Shown here: one piece after another, positions 13,859-22,706 of the stretch
Layout of the letters: each line of letters begins with the position of its first letter
How positions within the stretch are numbered: the stretch's first letter is position 1
Virus record (IMG/VR): IMGVR_UViG_3300035665_000169
Location: 1 to 31,819 of that record
Source: a virus
Reading direction: 5' to 3' (one strand)
DNA length: 31,819 bases
Position numbers and translations under genes: made by a program
The notes under the pieces: model-generated
Seen by the model: only the letters and a program-made list of their open reading frames with translations
The model's database searches: none
Told to the model about the DNA's origin: nothing

Positions 13859-15426
13859 CACCCGAACACTTGCTGCCCTCGAATGCCACGCCGCTGGAGC
13901 AGGCACTGTCGCTGGCGACCGACCCGCTGACCCGGTTGACGCTGTCAGCGCACGCTGTTCGTGACTTCAAAGCCAAGCCCAGCGATCCGTTGTTGCCCTG
14001 GCTCATCTGGGAGTACGGACTCGGGGAGCTGTTGCCCTACTTGCCCGAACCGCGCCGGGCGATTGCCGAGGGGATTCTGTGGCAGCGGCTGCGTGGCACA
14101 CCGGCAGCGCTTGCCACGGCGCTGTCCTGGATCGGCGCCACAGCGACGGTTGAGCAGGAACCGCCCGGCGTTCACTTTGCCGAATTCCAGCTCGACCCGG
14201 GGATGGTGTTGGACAGCGATGAGCGCATCGCCAACCTGATCGCCATCGCCCGATTGTCGGCACCGGCACGCAGCCGCCTCTCCCGGATCTACCACGGCTA
14301 CGACCTGCGCCGCTTGGTGCTGGATGACAGTCTGCTGGGCGAGGCCTTGCTCTCGGATCACAGCGGGATCGTCTGGCACGATGGGCAGACGCGGCTGTCG
14401 TTTGGGCGGGTGCGCAAATTTGCGCTCTCCGCTTTGGCTATTGATGCCAGCAATCAGCGTGAGGCCGTGCGTTTCATCCAAGCCCGGCTGCTGGATCGGG
14501 TGCTGCTGGATTTCTCGGTACTCGGTGACCGGGGCCATACCCCCAATGAGGAGATCCTTCATTCGCACCTGTTCACGCTGAGTAATTTCGCGGGCGTGCC
14601 CGATCCGCTGGGACTGTTGCCTGAGCGCCGCTTCTGCCGGGCGATGGTGGTGCTATCAAGCAGCACCTCCTTGGGAGACAGTAACGCCAATCTGCCACGC
14701 TTTGTCTGGCGCGAGGAAGGTCATCCGATCACGCTGGGCGCTGGGGACCGGCTCTCGGCGACGTGGCATCGGCTGATCCGGATCGAGGTGTTGCAGCGCT
14801 TTGATGCCAATCACATCGGGGACCTGGTGGTGCCGACGTTGACGCTGGCCAGCGGCCGGCAGACAAGTGCTGCGCACCACGTGCAGGCCCGTGCCGACCA
14901 GCATCTGGGAACACTACTGCTCGGGGAGCGCAAACCAAGTTTCGACCGAGGTTTCCTGCAACGGCTACACGAGCGCCGCAATGACCCGCTGCCCGACGCG
15001 GCTGGCTGGCGAGCCCGGCGCTATCAGCGCGCGCAGGTGGTGCTGTCAGAGGCGGTGCTGGGCGAGATCAACACCCGCACGCCACGGGCGGCACTGCACC
15101 GGATGCAGGCGCTACCGCGCTTGGGTGAGTTCCTGCTCGGCCAGTCCGGTGCAGAAATCGAATCGCTGGCCCTGACACAGATGTTGGGACGCGTGCTCGA
15201 CCTTGGGGCGCTTGAGGCTTTGGTCTTTGCGCCGACACGCTCGGCACTCAGACGCCTGATCACCCAATGCAGTTCGCCGCTGCTTGCCACAGCCCATCCA
15301 TCGCATGAGCACACCGCCTGCGTGCGCACCGATTGGCAAGGCCAAACCTGGACCGGTATTCGCTGGCCGGCGTCGAGTTGGCGCGACACCCGCGAAGTGA
15401 TTGGCAGCGCCCACCTCACGCAATAA
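13855..15426 (+). CDS. I: Baseplate protein I, P2 gpI-like, with long C-terminal extension
   Basis: A 523-aa protein from ATG 13855. A longer frame opens upstream, but that part is only translated repeat. Residues ~1-165 match tail protein I: MTPEHLLPSNATPLEQAL, FKAKPSDPLLPWLIWEYGL, WQRLRGTPAALATALSWIG and SRLSRIYHGYDLRRLVLDD. P2 gpI is only 176 aa; the remaining ~350 residues are unlike P2. They carry a loose repeat, R..V.L..S..LG(D/E), at ~153, 215, 262 and 392, and probably form a beta-rich fibre-attachment part. gpI links the wedge to the fibres. No SD of note is seen; coupling from the bridging ORF is possible. Confidence 0.85.
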   Translation: MTPEHLLPSNATPLEQALSLATDPLTRLTLSAHAVRDFKAKPSDPLLPWLIWEYGLGELLPYLPEPRRAIAEGILWQRLRGTPAALATALSWIGATATVEQEPPGVHFAEFQLDPGMVLDSDERIANLIAIARLSAPARSRLSRIYHGYDLRRLVLDDSLLGEALLSDHSGIVWHDGQTRLSFGRVRKFALSALAIDASNQREAVRFIQARLLDRVLLDFSVLGDRGHTPNEEILHSHLFTLSNFAGVPDPLGLLPERRFCRAMVVLSSSTSLGDSNANLPRFVWREEGHPITLGAGDRLSATWHRLIRIEVLQRFDANHIGDLVVPTLTLASGRQTSAAHHVQARADQHLGTLLLGERKPSFDRGFLQRLHERRNDPLPDAAGWRARRYQRAQVVLSEAVLGEINTRTPRAALHRMQALPRLGEFLLGQSGAEIESLALTQMLGRVLDLGALEALVFAPTRSALRRLITQCSSPLLATAHPSHEHTACVRTDWQGQTWTGIRWPASSWRDTREVIGSAHLTQ

Positions 15427-15499
15427 CACCACGTCAGCCCTTAGGCCCCTCGGTCCGGTTGCCGCCTTTCTTCTTTCCCCCATTTTTTGGAGTACCTCG

Positions 15500-16192
15500 A
15501 TGGCCATTCTGACTGCCAGCGGTCGCGCTGCGCTTGCTAGCGCGATCAAACAACAAACCCTGCACCTTGCGCTTGGCGAAGGCGATGCTTTGTGGGACAC
15601 CCACAAGGAAATCAGCACGCCCTTTGACGAGGCCGGCGTGATCGAACTGGGCATCTCGCCCATCAGCCAGGTCGAGGTGCGCAGCCTCGATGGCAACACC
15701 CTCTACACCCTGGACACGGACTACAGCGTCAATGCCCGCGAGGGCCTGATCCGGCGACTGCCGGCGAGCACCATCCCAGAGCAGGGCGATGTCACGATCA
15801 AACTCAAGATCGACCATCCGCCCGAGCCGATTGGCCAGACGACTCTGTTGCGCGAAGTCGGCCGCCGGGTGGTCGATGAGGTGCATTTCGTTGCTGGCGA
15901 CCCCGAGGGCGAGATCGTGGTGCCCACCGGGCGCTACACGCTATCAAGCGCACCGACCAATCACCTGTTCATTCGCGTGCGCTTCGATTTCGAAGATGCG
16001 GCCACTGCCATCGTGCGCGAGCAGGGCCTGTTCGTTGGCAGCACGCTCGATGAAACGCTTCCCGTTGGCCAGAAGTTCTTCGTGCCGACCCAGATTCTTG
16101 AGTCCGGCATTTTGCTGGTGCTGCAAAACAGCGTGCCCATCGTGCGCCAACCCTCGACGCGCGAGACCTTTGAATTCGTCGTCACTTTCTGA
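15500..16192 (+). CDS. Tail/baseplate protein of unknown function (230 aa)
   Basis: The start is ATG 15500, 8 nt after GGAG; an open frame extends back to 15401 inside gpI and is rejected. The N-terminus MAILTASGRAALASAIKQQ is typical of phage fibre or baseplate proteins. The middle has VEVRSLDGNTLYTLDTDYSVN, a small beta domain often seen in baseplate-periphery proteins, and the C-terminus ends RQPSTRETFEFVVTF. It lies between gpI and the DUF4815 gene, so it probably attaches a fibre or spike to the wedge. No enzyme motif was found. The 73 bp before it hold only the leader. Confidence 0.7.
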   Translation: MAILTASGRAALASAIKQQTLHLALGEGDALWDTHKEISTPFDEAGVIELGISPISQVEVRSLDGNTLYTLDTDYSVNAREGLIRRLPASTIPEQGDVTIKLKIDHPPEPIGQTTLLREVGRRVVDEVHFVAGDPEGEIVVPTGRYTLSSAPTNHLFIRVRFDFEDAATAIVREQGLFVGSTLDETLPVGQKFFVPTQILESGILLVLQNSVPIVRQPSTRETFEFVVTF

Positions 16193-16217
16193 CTTTTACT
16201 TTTGACGAGGCCCTCCC

Positions 16218-19200
16218 ATGCTTGAACGCTATTACAACCTCTTCGATCCAGCCCAGCGCTACACCCAGCTCTTGTTCCGCGCCGGCGATGGCCTGCAGTC
16301 CCGTGAACTCAACGAAATCCAGTCCGCCCTGATGCACCGCCTGCAGGGCGTGGCGGATGCGCTGCTCAAAGATGGCGACATCGTCATGGGCTGCAACCTT
16401 CAGGTCGATGCCGACAGTGGCCGGGTGACCCTGGAGCCCGGTCGCGTCTATCTGCGCGGTGCGGTGCGTGAGGCGCCGGCGGAGACTTTCACCGTGCCCA
16501 CGGCCGGACGGATTGCCATCGGTGTGCGCTTCACCAGCCGCACGGTCACCGAACTCGAAGACCCGAAGCTGCGTGAACCGGCGGTCGGCGTGCGCAACTA
16601 CCAGGAGCCCGGTGCCGGGCGCTTGCAGGAGACGCTGGCCTGGGGTTGGGAAGGCGCCAGTACCAGCGATGGGCAGTCGGGGGACTTCCACGCCATTTAT
16701 GCGCTCGACAACGGCATTCTGGAGAATCGCCGGCAGCCGCCGGTGCTCGATGGCGTGATTTCCAGCCTCGCGCGTTACGACTTTGATGCCAACGGCCATT
16801 ACGTGACCGACGGGCTGGGGGTGCGCTTTCTTGATTCCGATGTGGCTACGCAAGAGCACATCTTCTCGCTGAGTGAGGGCCGCGCCAACATCGATGGCTT
16901 CAAAGTCGAGCGCAGCCAGTCGCAGCGTCTGCGTTGGCCCATCGACCCGGAACTGCAGCGCGTCTCAAGCGAGCCACAGGTGTTCAACGACGCTGGCGAC
17001 AACACCATGGTGGTGACGATCAACCGTCCGCCGTTGGCCCAAGTCATCGACATCAAGGTTACCCAGCAGAAGGTAGAGACCGTGGCGCACGGCGCCTTTA
17101 CCGGCAGCCGTGACGTGCTGACCGAGCCCACGGTCGTGTCCGTCCTCACCGTCCAACAAGGCGCGACCAGCTACGCCCCGGGCACTGACTACAAGGTGGT
17201 CGGCGATGAGATCGATTGGTCACCGGGTGGGGCAGAACCCGCTCCCGGTTCCAGCTACCAGGTCACTTACCAATACATCGCCAGCATCAGGCCTTCTGAC
17301 CTCACCGACACCGGCTTCAAGGTCGCCGGCGTGGTGCACGGCTCGACGATGTACATCGACTACCAGTGGAAACTGCCGCGCGTGGATGTGCTGGCGCTCA
17401 CCGCCGATGGCCAGGTGGAGCGCATCAAGGGCATCAGCCAGGTGCGTAACCCAATCGCGCCGAGTGTCCCGGCCAGTCGGCTGGCGCTGGCAGAAATCGC
17501 CTACGCCTGGACCGCAGGCACCGCACCCGAGGTGCGCAACGTGGCGATTCGCACCATCAAGGTGTCGGAGCTGAGCGCCATGCAGCGCCAGATTTCTGAC
17601 CTGTACGACTTGATGGCGCTGGAACGCCTGCGCGTGGATGCCAACATTCGCGAACCGGCCGCCAAGAAAGGGCTCTTTGTCGACAACTTTCTCGACGACG
17701 ATCTGCGTGACCAAGGCGTAGCACAGACCGGCGCGATTGTGGCCGGCGTTCTGACCTTGCCGATCACCGCCAGTGCCCAGTACGCCAAGGAGAATGGTGG
17801 CCAGCTCCTCACGCTGGACTACCAGCTGGTGCCGGTGATCGAACAGCTGGCACGCACCGGGTCGATGAAGATCAACCCCTATCAGGCCTTCGATCCGATT
17901 CCGGCCCGCGTCACGCTCAATCCCGCGACCGACCAGTTCACGCTCACCAACAGCACCTGGGCCTCCGACATCACGGAGCGGCTGATCACTGGCAGTGGCG
18001 TGCTGGAGCAAGTGATTGAAACCCGGCGCTCCGAGCAGGTGCTCAGTTCCGCCAGTGAGGAGGCCCAGTTCCTGCGCGGCCTACAGGTCGCCTATCGGGT
18101 GGAAGGCTTTGGCCCCAGCGAGGCGCTCAGCACATTGCGCTTCGATGGTTTGCCGCTGGCACAACCTGCCGGCACGGTGGCCAGTGCGGCAGGGCTGCTC
18201 ACCGGTACATTCCAGATCCCGCAGGCGATCCCCTCGGGTGCGAAGCTCGTCGAGTTCCTCGGGGTTGGCGGCAGCTACGGCGGCGCCACCTATGTCGGGC
18301 GTGGCCAGATCGTGACCGAAGTCCGGCGACGGATTCTGACGACCGTGGTACGCCGCTACGACCCGTTGGCGCAGACCTTCACCTTGCCCGAGCGCCGCGT
18401 GCTGGCCGGGGTGGAACTCTGGTTCGCGGCCAAGGGCGTAGATGGTGGAGTTGGTGGAGTTGGTGGCGTTGGTGGAGTTGGGGCGCCGGTGGTGATCCAG
18501 ATCCGCGAAACGCAGGTCGGGATGCCGACGACCAGCGTCTTGAGTGAAGGCCGGATTGCAGCGACTGACATCAAGCTTGACGGCAATCCGACCCGCATCG
18601 CCATCGATCCGGTGGCGCTGGATGCCAACCGCGAGTACGCCCTGGTGGTGCTCACGGATGACGCCAACCACGCGGTATCGGTGGCCGAGTTGGGTAAGTA
18701 CGATCCGCGCACCGGCTGGGTGACGGCGCAGCCTTATCAGATTGGTGTGCTGCTCTCGTCCTCCAACGGCGTGACCTGGACGCCGCACCAGACGCAAGAC
18801 CTGACGTTTCGTCTTTTGGGGGCCCGCTTCACGCAGACCACTCGGACGGTGAGTCTGGGTCAATACACGGTCACCAACTTGAGTGATCTGATGGCCCTGG
18901 CCGGAGTCGAGCGTCCGGGCGCCGCAACGGATGTGCAGTTTCTGGTCACCGACGCCCAAGGACGGGTCTACACCTTGTCGGAAGGCCAGGGGATAGCCTT
19001 GGCCGAGAAGCTCTCTGGCAACCTGGCGGTAAGTGCCAAGCTCACCGGTTCTGATGCCAGCAGCCCCATTCTCTATCCGGGCACGCAACTGGTGTTTGGC
19101 ACGCTCGAATCTGCCGGGGACTACCTGACACGGGCTATTCCCGCCGCTGCCACCTTCACGGTCACGGTGACTTTCGAGGTGCTACTGCCCGGCACCGCCA

Positions 19201-19418
19201 GTGTCGAGGTCAAGGCCGAGTCGGGAGCGGTCGGGACCTTGCAGGCGCTCACCCTGGACAAGGGCGTGCAGGTCGGCAACGGCTGGGTCGAACGCACCTA
19301 CAAAGCCACCAGCCTCGTCGGTGTCGGCACGGATCGCACCACCCGGGTGAAGCTGGCGCTGGCAGGCTCGCCGCAGTACCGGCCGTTTTTGCGCAATCTC
19401 AGGGTGGTGGTGACCTGA
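16218..19418 (+). CDS. DUF4815 tail protein (1066 aa)
   Basis: The N-terminal part is DUF4815 as I know it: MLERYYNLFDPAQRYTQLLF, ELNEIQSALMHRLQGVADAL, EPGRVYLRGAVREAP, and later RLALAEIAYAW plus AMQRQISDLYDLMALERLRVDANIREPAAKKGLFVDNF. It runs to about residue 580. The second half is beta-rich with YDPLAQTFTLPERRVLAGVELWFAAKG, a pattern seen in large phage baseplate or fibre proteins. A four-fold Gly-Gly-Val repeat lies at ~743-754. It is the largest gene of the window and probably forms an outer baseplate or side-fibre component. No catalytic motif was seen. SD GAGG precedes the ATG. Confidence 0.88.
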   Translation: MLERYYNLFDPAQRYTQLLFRAGDGLQSRELNEIQSALMHRLQGVADALLKDGDIVMGCNLQVDADSGRVTLEPGRVYLRGAVREAPAETFTVPTAGRIAIGVRFTSRTVTELEDPKLREPAVGVRNYQEPGAGRLQETLAWGWEGASTSDGQSGDFHAIYALDNGILENRRQPPVLDGVISSLARYDFDANGHYVTDGLGVRFLDSDVATQEHIFSLSEGRANIDGFKVERSQSQRLRWPIDPELQRVSSEPQVFNDAGDNTMVVTINRPPLAQVIDIKVTQQKVETVAHGAFTGSRDVLTEPTVVSVLTVQQGATSYAPGTDYKVVGDEIDWSPGGAEPAPGSSYQVTYQYIASIRPSDLTDTGFKVAGVVHGSTMYIDYQWKLPRVDVLALTADGQVERIKGISQVRNPIAPSVPASRLALAEIAYAWTAGTAPEVRNVAIRTIKVSELSAMQRQISDLYDLMALERLRVDANIREPAAKKGLFVDNFLDDDLRDQGVAQTGAIVAGVLTLPITASAQYAKENGGQLLTLDYQLVPVIEQLARTGSMKINPYQAFDPIPARVTLNPATDQFTLTNSTWASDITERLITGSGVLEQVIETRRSEQVLSSASEEAQFLRGLQVAYRVEGFGPSEALSTLRFDGLPLAQPAGTVASAAGLLTGTFQIPQAIPSGAKLVEFLGVGGSYGGATYVGRGQIVTEVRRRILTTVVRRYDPLAQTFTLPERRVLAGVELWFAAKGVDGGVGGVGGVGGVGAPVVIQIRETQVGMPTTSVLSEGRIAATDIKLDGNPTRIAIDPVALDANREYALVVLTDDANHAVSVAELGKYDPRTGWVTAQPYQIGVLLSSSNGVTWTPHQTQDLTFRLLGARFTQTTRTVSLGQYTVTNLSDLMALAGVERPGAATDVQFLVTDAQGRVYTLSEGQGIALAEKLSGNLAVSAKLTGSDASSPILYPGTQLVFGTLESAGDYLTRAIPAAATFTVTVTFEVLLPGTASVEVKAESGAVGTLQALTLDKGVQVGNGWVERTYKATSLVGVGTDRTTRVKLALAGSPQYRPFLRNLRVVVT
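18444..18479 (+). repeat. Four tandem 9-bp units in the DUF4815 gene
   Basis: GGTGGAGTT four times in tandem, the third with one change (GGTGGCGTT). It encodes (Gly-Gly-Val)4. Because the unit is a multiple of three, copy-number change by slippage keeps the frame and would only lengthen or shorten a glycine linker. Confidence 0.9.
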
Positions 19419-19419
19419 C

Positions 19420-19626
19420 ATGAGTGAGCACACCACTTTGCGCGGCTACCCCTTGCCGCACCCGGACCACCTGCTGTCGGAGGATGCCTTGCGCTTGCGC
19501 GAGGCCATTACCGCCATTGACACAGACATGGCGCAAAACCAGAGCGCGACCGAGCAGGTGGGTGCGCAGATCAACGAACGACTACACCGCCAGCAGCTGC
19601 GGGTGTTTCACCAATTCAACTTTTAA
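19420..19626 (+). CDS. Small tail-fibre-associated protein (68 aa)
   Basis: It starts one base after the DUF4815 stop. The sequence LRGYPLPHPDHLLSEDALRLREAITAID is a common N-terminal motif of phage fibre proteins of this gene region, followed by a polar helix and VFHQFNF. It has no membrane segment. An alternative overlapping frame (19424-19864) is a shadow. It may be an adaptor that anchors the following fibre. Assignment is by context only. Confidence 0.65.
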   Translation: MSEHTTLRGYPLPHPDHLLSEDALRLREAITAIDTDMAQNQSATEQVGAQINERLHRQQLRVFHQFNF

Positions 19627-19638
19627 CAGGAGATTCCC

Positions 19639-20199
19639 ATGGCCAAAGACCCGCTGTTGCGCGATGCCGTACGCGCCATCAAAGCCAAGATCGAAACCGC
19701 TGCCGGGATTGCCACGCCGGAAGAGCTTGCCTATCTCGGCACCGCCATCGACCGCATTGGCGGGCGTGCCACGGTGCTCGAAGTCGAGGAGATGGGCGAC
19801 GTCAAGATGGACGAGCTGCTCCTCCATGCCAATGCGGTGGAGGCGGCAACGATCGCCAGCATGACCAGCACGCAAGACGCCGCCATTGCCAACGTGACCA
19901 GCACGAAGCAAGCAGCAGAGTCAGCCATCACGGCCACCAAGACGGCAGCCGAGACCTCAATGACCGCTACCCGGGATGCGGCTCTGGCGGTGATGCAGCA
20001 GACCGAAACCAGTGCGGTCGCCACCGTGAATTCGGCGGCGCAAACCGCCATCCAACAGTCGGCCTCGGCGCGAGACCAGGCGGTCTCCACGGTGCAAAGC
20101 GCCGCCGATGCTGCGGTCGCCACCGCCCAGGCCGCTGCCAACAGCGTTACTCAGCAACTGGTGCTGGGGCGCAAGTCTTACTTTCTCGCCCAGCTTTAA
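19639..20199 (+). CDS. Alanine-rich coiled-coil fibre protein (186 aa)
   Basis: AGGAG is 7 nt before the ATG. Residues ~1-60 are a mixed helical head (PLLRDAVRAIKAKIETAAGIATPEELAYLGTAIDRIGG). Residues ~65-170 are almost only Ala, Thr, Ser, Gln and charged residues in a regular helical pattern (QDAAIANVTSTKQAAESAIT and similar), a long coiled coil. The C-terminus ends SYFLAQL. Such proteins form the trimeric shaft between baseplate and receptor-binding tip. It lies before the two candidate tip genes. No enzymatic motif is present. Confidence 0.75.
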   Translation: MAKDPLLRDAVRAIKAKIETAAGIATPEELAYLGTAIDRIGGRATVLEVEEMGDVKMDELLLHANAVEAATIASMTSTQDAAIANVTSTKQAAESAITATKTAAETSMTATRDAALAVMQQTETSAVATVNSAAQTAIQQSASARDQAVSTVQSAADAAVATAQAAANSVTQQLVLGRKSYFLAQL

Positions 20200-20210
20200 G
20201 GAGCAACACC

Positions 20211-20522
20211 ATGTCCATTCTCGGAACAGCCTTGCCAGCGGCCAATACGCTGGCAACACTATATGAAGTACCCGTTGGCCGCCGCTCGGTGGTCAATGTC
20301 GCCGCTTGCAACCGTGGCACCGCCCCCGCCAAGCTGCGCATCGCGGTCAGCGCAGCAGCCACCCCGGCCGACAGCGAGTACATCGAGTTCGATGTCAGTC
20401 TGGCCCCCACCGAAGTGCTGGAGCGCACCGCCTTGTCGCTGGCTACGGGCCAGAAAGTGGTGGTGCGCGCTGATGGGGCCAGCGTGAGCTTCAACACCTG
20501 GGGTATTGAGGAGGTGGCGTAA
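20211..20522 (+). CDS. Small beta-rich tail protein (103 aa)
   Basis: AAGGAG precedes the start. The sequence TLATLYEVPVGRRSVVNVAACNRGTAPAKLRIAVSAA and the end VVRADGASVSFNTWGIEEVA are familiar from small proteins found in phage fibre regions, probably an immunoglobulin-like or jelly-roll fold capping or decorating the fibre. It has no membrane segment. Its stop overlaps the next start (TAATG at 20520-20524). Its function is not established to my knowledge. Confidence 0.65.
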   Translation: MSILGTALPAANTLATLYEVPVGRRSVVNVAACNRGTAPAKLRIAVSAAATPADSEYIEFDVSLAPTEVLERTALSLATGQKVVVRADGASVSFNTWGIEEVA

Positions 20523-21877
20523 TGGGACGGTTTATCCGCACGGTGCTGCTTGCCAGCACCACGACACCGCTGCTGTACGACAAACAGCCCTTGCCTTTGG
20601 TGGGCGTTTTTTCTAACTACGCGAACAACCCAGAGTGCAGCGTCTATGACAGCGATTTCAACCTGGTCAGTCGGATGACCCAGGCCTCAGGCGGCTACGC
20701 ATCGCCGACCTCGGGCGAGATCTGGTCATCCTTCTCCGGCCAGAACTACACACAGGGCACGATTAACTCAGGCAGCTACACAACTAACTGGATCAAAGCG
20801 ACGCCCAACGGATCAGCGGACGGGAATGCCATGATGCGCCTTTCCCCCAACGGCTGTTTGGCGGCACGCAACCCCGACTACTCTGACAGCCACTTCCCCT
20901 ACTTTGGCGTCGTGGTGGGTCCAGAAGGCTATCGCCAGCCGATGTCGCTGTGGTTCAGTGGCACCACGCTGCGCCAGCAAGTTCGCGGTGGATTTGCTCA
21001 AGTTGATCAGCTGGCTGTAGGGCTTTCGAGTGCTGCCGCCAGCACTTGGAACGGCGGAACCAATGCGATGCGCAGCGCGGTGGGCTACCACTGGGTGGCG
21101 GGCACGCTGGTGTTGATCGAGGCCTGTGACGCCGCCTGCAACTACCGCGCCCATATCTGGAAGCATCCGACGCGCAAGCTTTCAGGTAAACCCGGTGAGC
21201 TGGACCGCTTCATTCTGGAGGCAAAGGCTGGCACCAGTGGGGCCAGTTACCAGTACATGGATTTCGCCTGGAATGCCAACAACTCCGCGAGCAGCGCAGA
21301 GAGCCAATACCGGATGCGGGTGATCCCGACCACCAGCGGCAAGATCGCCTTGGTGCGCTTCGTACCCAGCAGCTGCAGCCACATGGCGGTGCTCATGCCA
21401 GGCGCTGGCAACACCGGGACGATAGATACCAACTTCACCACCGTGTCTTGCACCACCTCCTACGGGATTGAACAAGGCAACCGATACGGGATGCGCCATC
21501 AGATCACTTGGGACAATAAGTGGGTCGCGTCTTATGCGCCGTATTACTACTATGGCGCAGGCATTTCCGGGCACATTATCAATACCGACGACCCGATCAC
21601 CAACTACCGTCTGAGTTACGCCAGCAGCACCTGCGGGGTGTCAATCATCCCGATTCGTGCCAGCGGATTTGCCTATTCGTTTAACGAAACGAATGCGGAC
21701 GGCAACGTCGGCCAAAGTGCCGGGCTGATCGATATGTCCGGCAACGGCTATCAGGTCAACGGCACCGTCGCCAATGGGGCGGCATTGAGTTTGCCCACTT
21801 ATGGTGGTTGGCTCGACACTGGCTACACCAGCACCAACTACCCGTGCTTGATGCAAGTCGAAAACTGGAACCGATAA
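20522..21877 (+). CDS. Putative receptor-binding fibre protein (451 aa)
   Basis: No known domain recognised. It is rich in Tyr, Trp, Ser, Asn and Gly with about eight scattered cysteines (PEC, GCLA, EACDAAC, SSCSH, VSCTT, STCG, YPCL), little charge, and no predicted signal peptide or membrane segment. This composition fits an extended beta structure exposed outside the particle. Its place after the coiled-coil shaft, and codon use that is visibly less GC-biased than that of the head and baseplate genes, both fit a recently exchanged host-range determinant. The N-terminal ~30 residues (RFIRTVLLASTTTPLLYD) may be the anchoring part. Receptor binding is inference. Confidence 0.6.
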   Translation: MGRFIRTVLLASTTTPLLYDKQPLPLVGVFSNYANNPECSVYDSDFNLVSRMTQASGGYASPTSGEIWSSFSGQNYTQGTINSGSYTTNWIKATPNGSADGNAMMRLSPNGCLAARNPDYSDSHFPYFGVVVGPEGYRQPMSLWFSGTTLRQQVRGGFAQVDQLAVGLSSAAASTWNGGTNAMRSAVGYHWVAGTLVLIEACDAACNYRAHIWKHPTRKLSGKPGELDRFILEAKAGTSGASYQYMDFAWNANNSASSAESQYRMRVIPTTSGKIALVRFVPSSCSHMAVLMPGAGNTGTIDTNFTTVSCTTSYGIEQGNRYGMRHQITWDNKWVASYAPYYYYGAGISGHIINTDDPITNYRLSYASSTCGVSIIPIRASGFAYSFNETNADGNVGQSAGLIDMSGNGYQVNGTVANGAALSLPTYGGWLDTGYTSTNYPCLMQVENWNR

Positions 21878-21889
21878 GGAGACACACAA

Positions 21890-22348
21890 ATGCCCAAGCT
21901 CTACATTGCTTTTCATGACAACGGGGTGGTGCGTGACATCGGCGCGCAAGGTGGCGACGGTTATCTGTCGCTGCCTGGTAAGAACCCATCAACGCTGGCC
22001 CTGCGCTACGCCCTGCAGGACGGCAAGGTCATCGACGGCTACCCCAATAAGACCGATGACGAGGTACTGCTTGCACTCAAGGCCGACCAGGACAGTCAGG
22101 TCATTGCCAGCCAAGCCAACGCGGTCAAGGTACACACCCGCCTCGATTTCATGAATCGTTTCACGATGGAGGAACTGGCCGGCATCTACACGGCCGCCAA
22201 GTCTGAAGTGCTGGTCGAGGTGTTTCTCGACAAATTGAAACTCGCCGAGCACGTCGATCTGGCCGACCAGAACACCGTCGCCGGAGTGAATGCATTGGCA
22301 GCCAGCGGCTTGCTGACCGAGGCCCGCGCCGGAGAAATCCTGCAATGA
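21890..22348 (+). CDS. Conserved tail-region protein of unknown function (152 aa)
   Basis: AAGGAG lies before the ATG. The N-terminal half (LYIAFHDNGVVRDIG, then NPSTLALRYALQDGKVIDGY) is beta-rich. The C-terminal half (LDFMNRFTMEELAGIYTAAK, ending NTVAGVNALAASGLLTEARAGEIL) is a helical pattern that I know from proteins encoded just after phage fibres. It may be a fibre assembly chaperone, by position only. It ends in ATGA with the next gene. Confidence 0.65.
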   Translation: MPKLYIAFHDNGVVRDIGAQGGDGYLSLPGKNPSTLALRYALQDGKVIDGYPNKTDDEVLLALKADQDSQVIASQANAVKVHTRLDFMNRFTMEELAGIYTAAKSEVLVEVFLDKLKLAEHVDLADQNTVAGVNALAASGLLTEARAGEILQ

Positions 22349-22665
22349 CCGGCCATCTCAAGCAAGGTCTGCTGATGCTAGCCCTCTGGCTCTTGTGTCA
22401 GCTGGCCGCCATCGTCGCCGCCCTCTGGATGCTCATCGCTGTCCTCGTCGGCTCTCGCCGCGCCTGGACGCTGGCGGTGGCCCATGACCAACTGGCCAAT
22501 GCCGCCTTCGGAGGCAGCGAGGACGAGACGATCAGTTCTCGTGCTGGCAAAGCGGCACGGGCGGGCCAGCGCTGGGGCTGCGTGTTTTGCCGCCTGCTCG
22601 ACCAACTTGACCCAGGCCACTGTGAGAAGGCCATCGAAGCGGACGAGGGTATGCCGCTGACCTGA
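22345..22665 (+). CDS. Small membrane-anchored phage protein with Cys motif (106 aa)
   Basis: The N-terminus holds one long hydrophobic segment (~8-36, LLMLALWLLCQLAAIVAALW onward), then a basic RR. The remainder carries the conserved block ISSRAGKAARAGQRWGCVFCRLLDQLDPGHCEKAIEAD (three cysteines, given here without a known fold), a pattern I have seen in phage proteins of this gene region. The topology would leave the conserved part in the cytoplasm. The function is unknown to me; a role in assembly or exclusion is only guesswork. It ends the fibre module, before the terminator at 22707. Confidence 0.65.
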   Translation: MTGHLKQGLLMLALWLLCQLAAIVAALWMLIAVLVGSRRAWTLAVAHDQLANAAFGGSEDETISSRAGKAARAGQRWGCVFCRLLDQLDPGHCEKAIEADEGMPLT

Positions 22666-22706
22666 GCACGTCTGCTGCCATCCGCCACAGCGCCATCCCA
22701 TCACTG

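Noticed and set aside
18081-19088. Minus-strand 335-codon ORF with Asn-Ser-Thr repeat
   Set aside because: The repeat is only the antisense reading of the (Gly-Gly-Val) codons of the DUF4815 gene.
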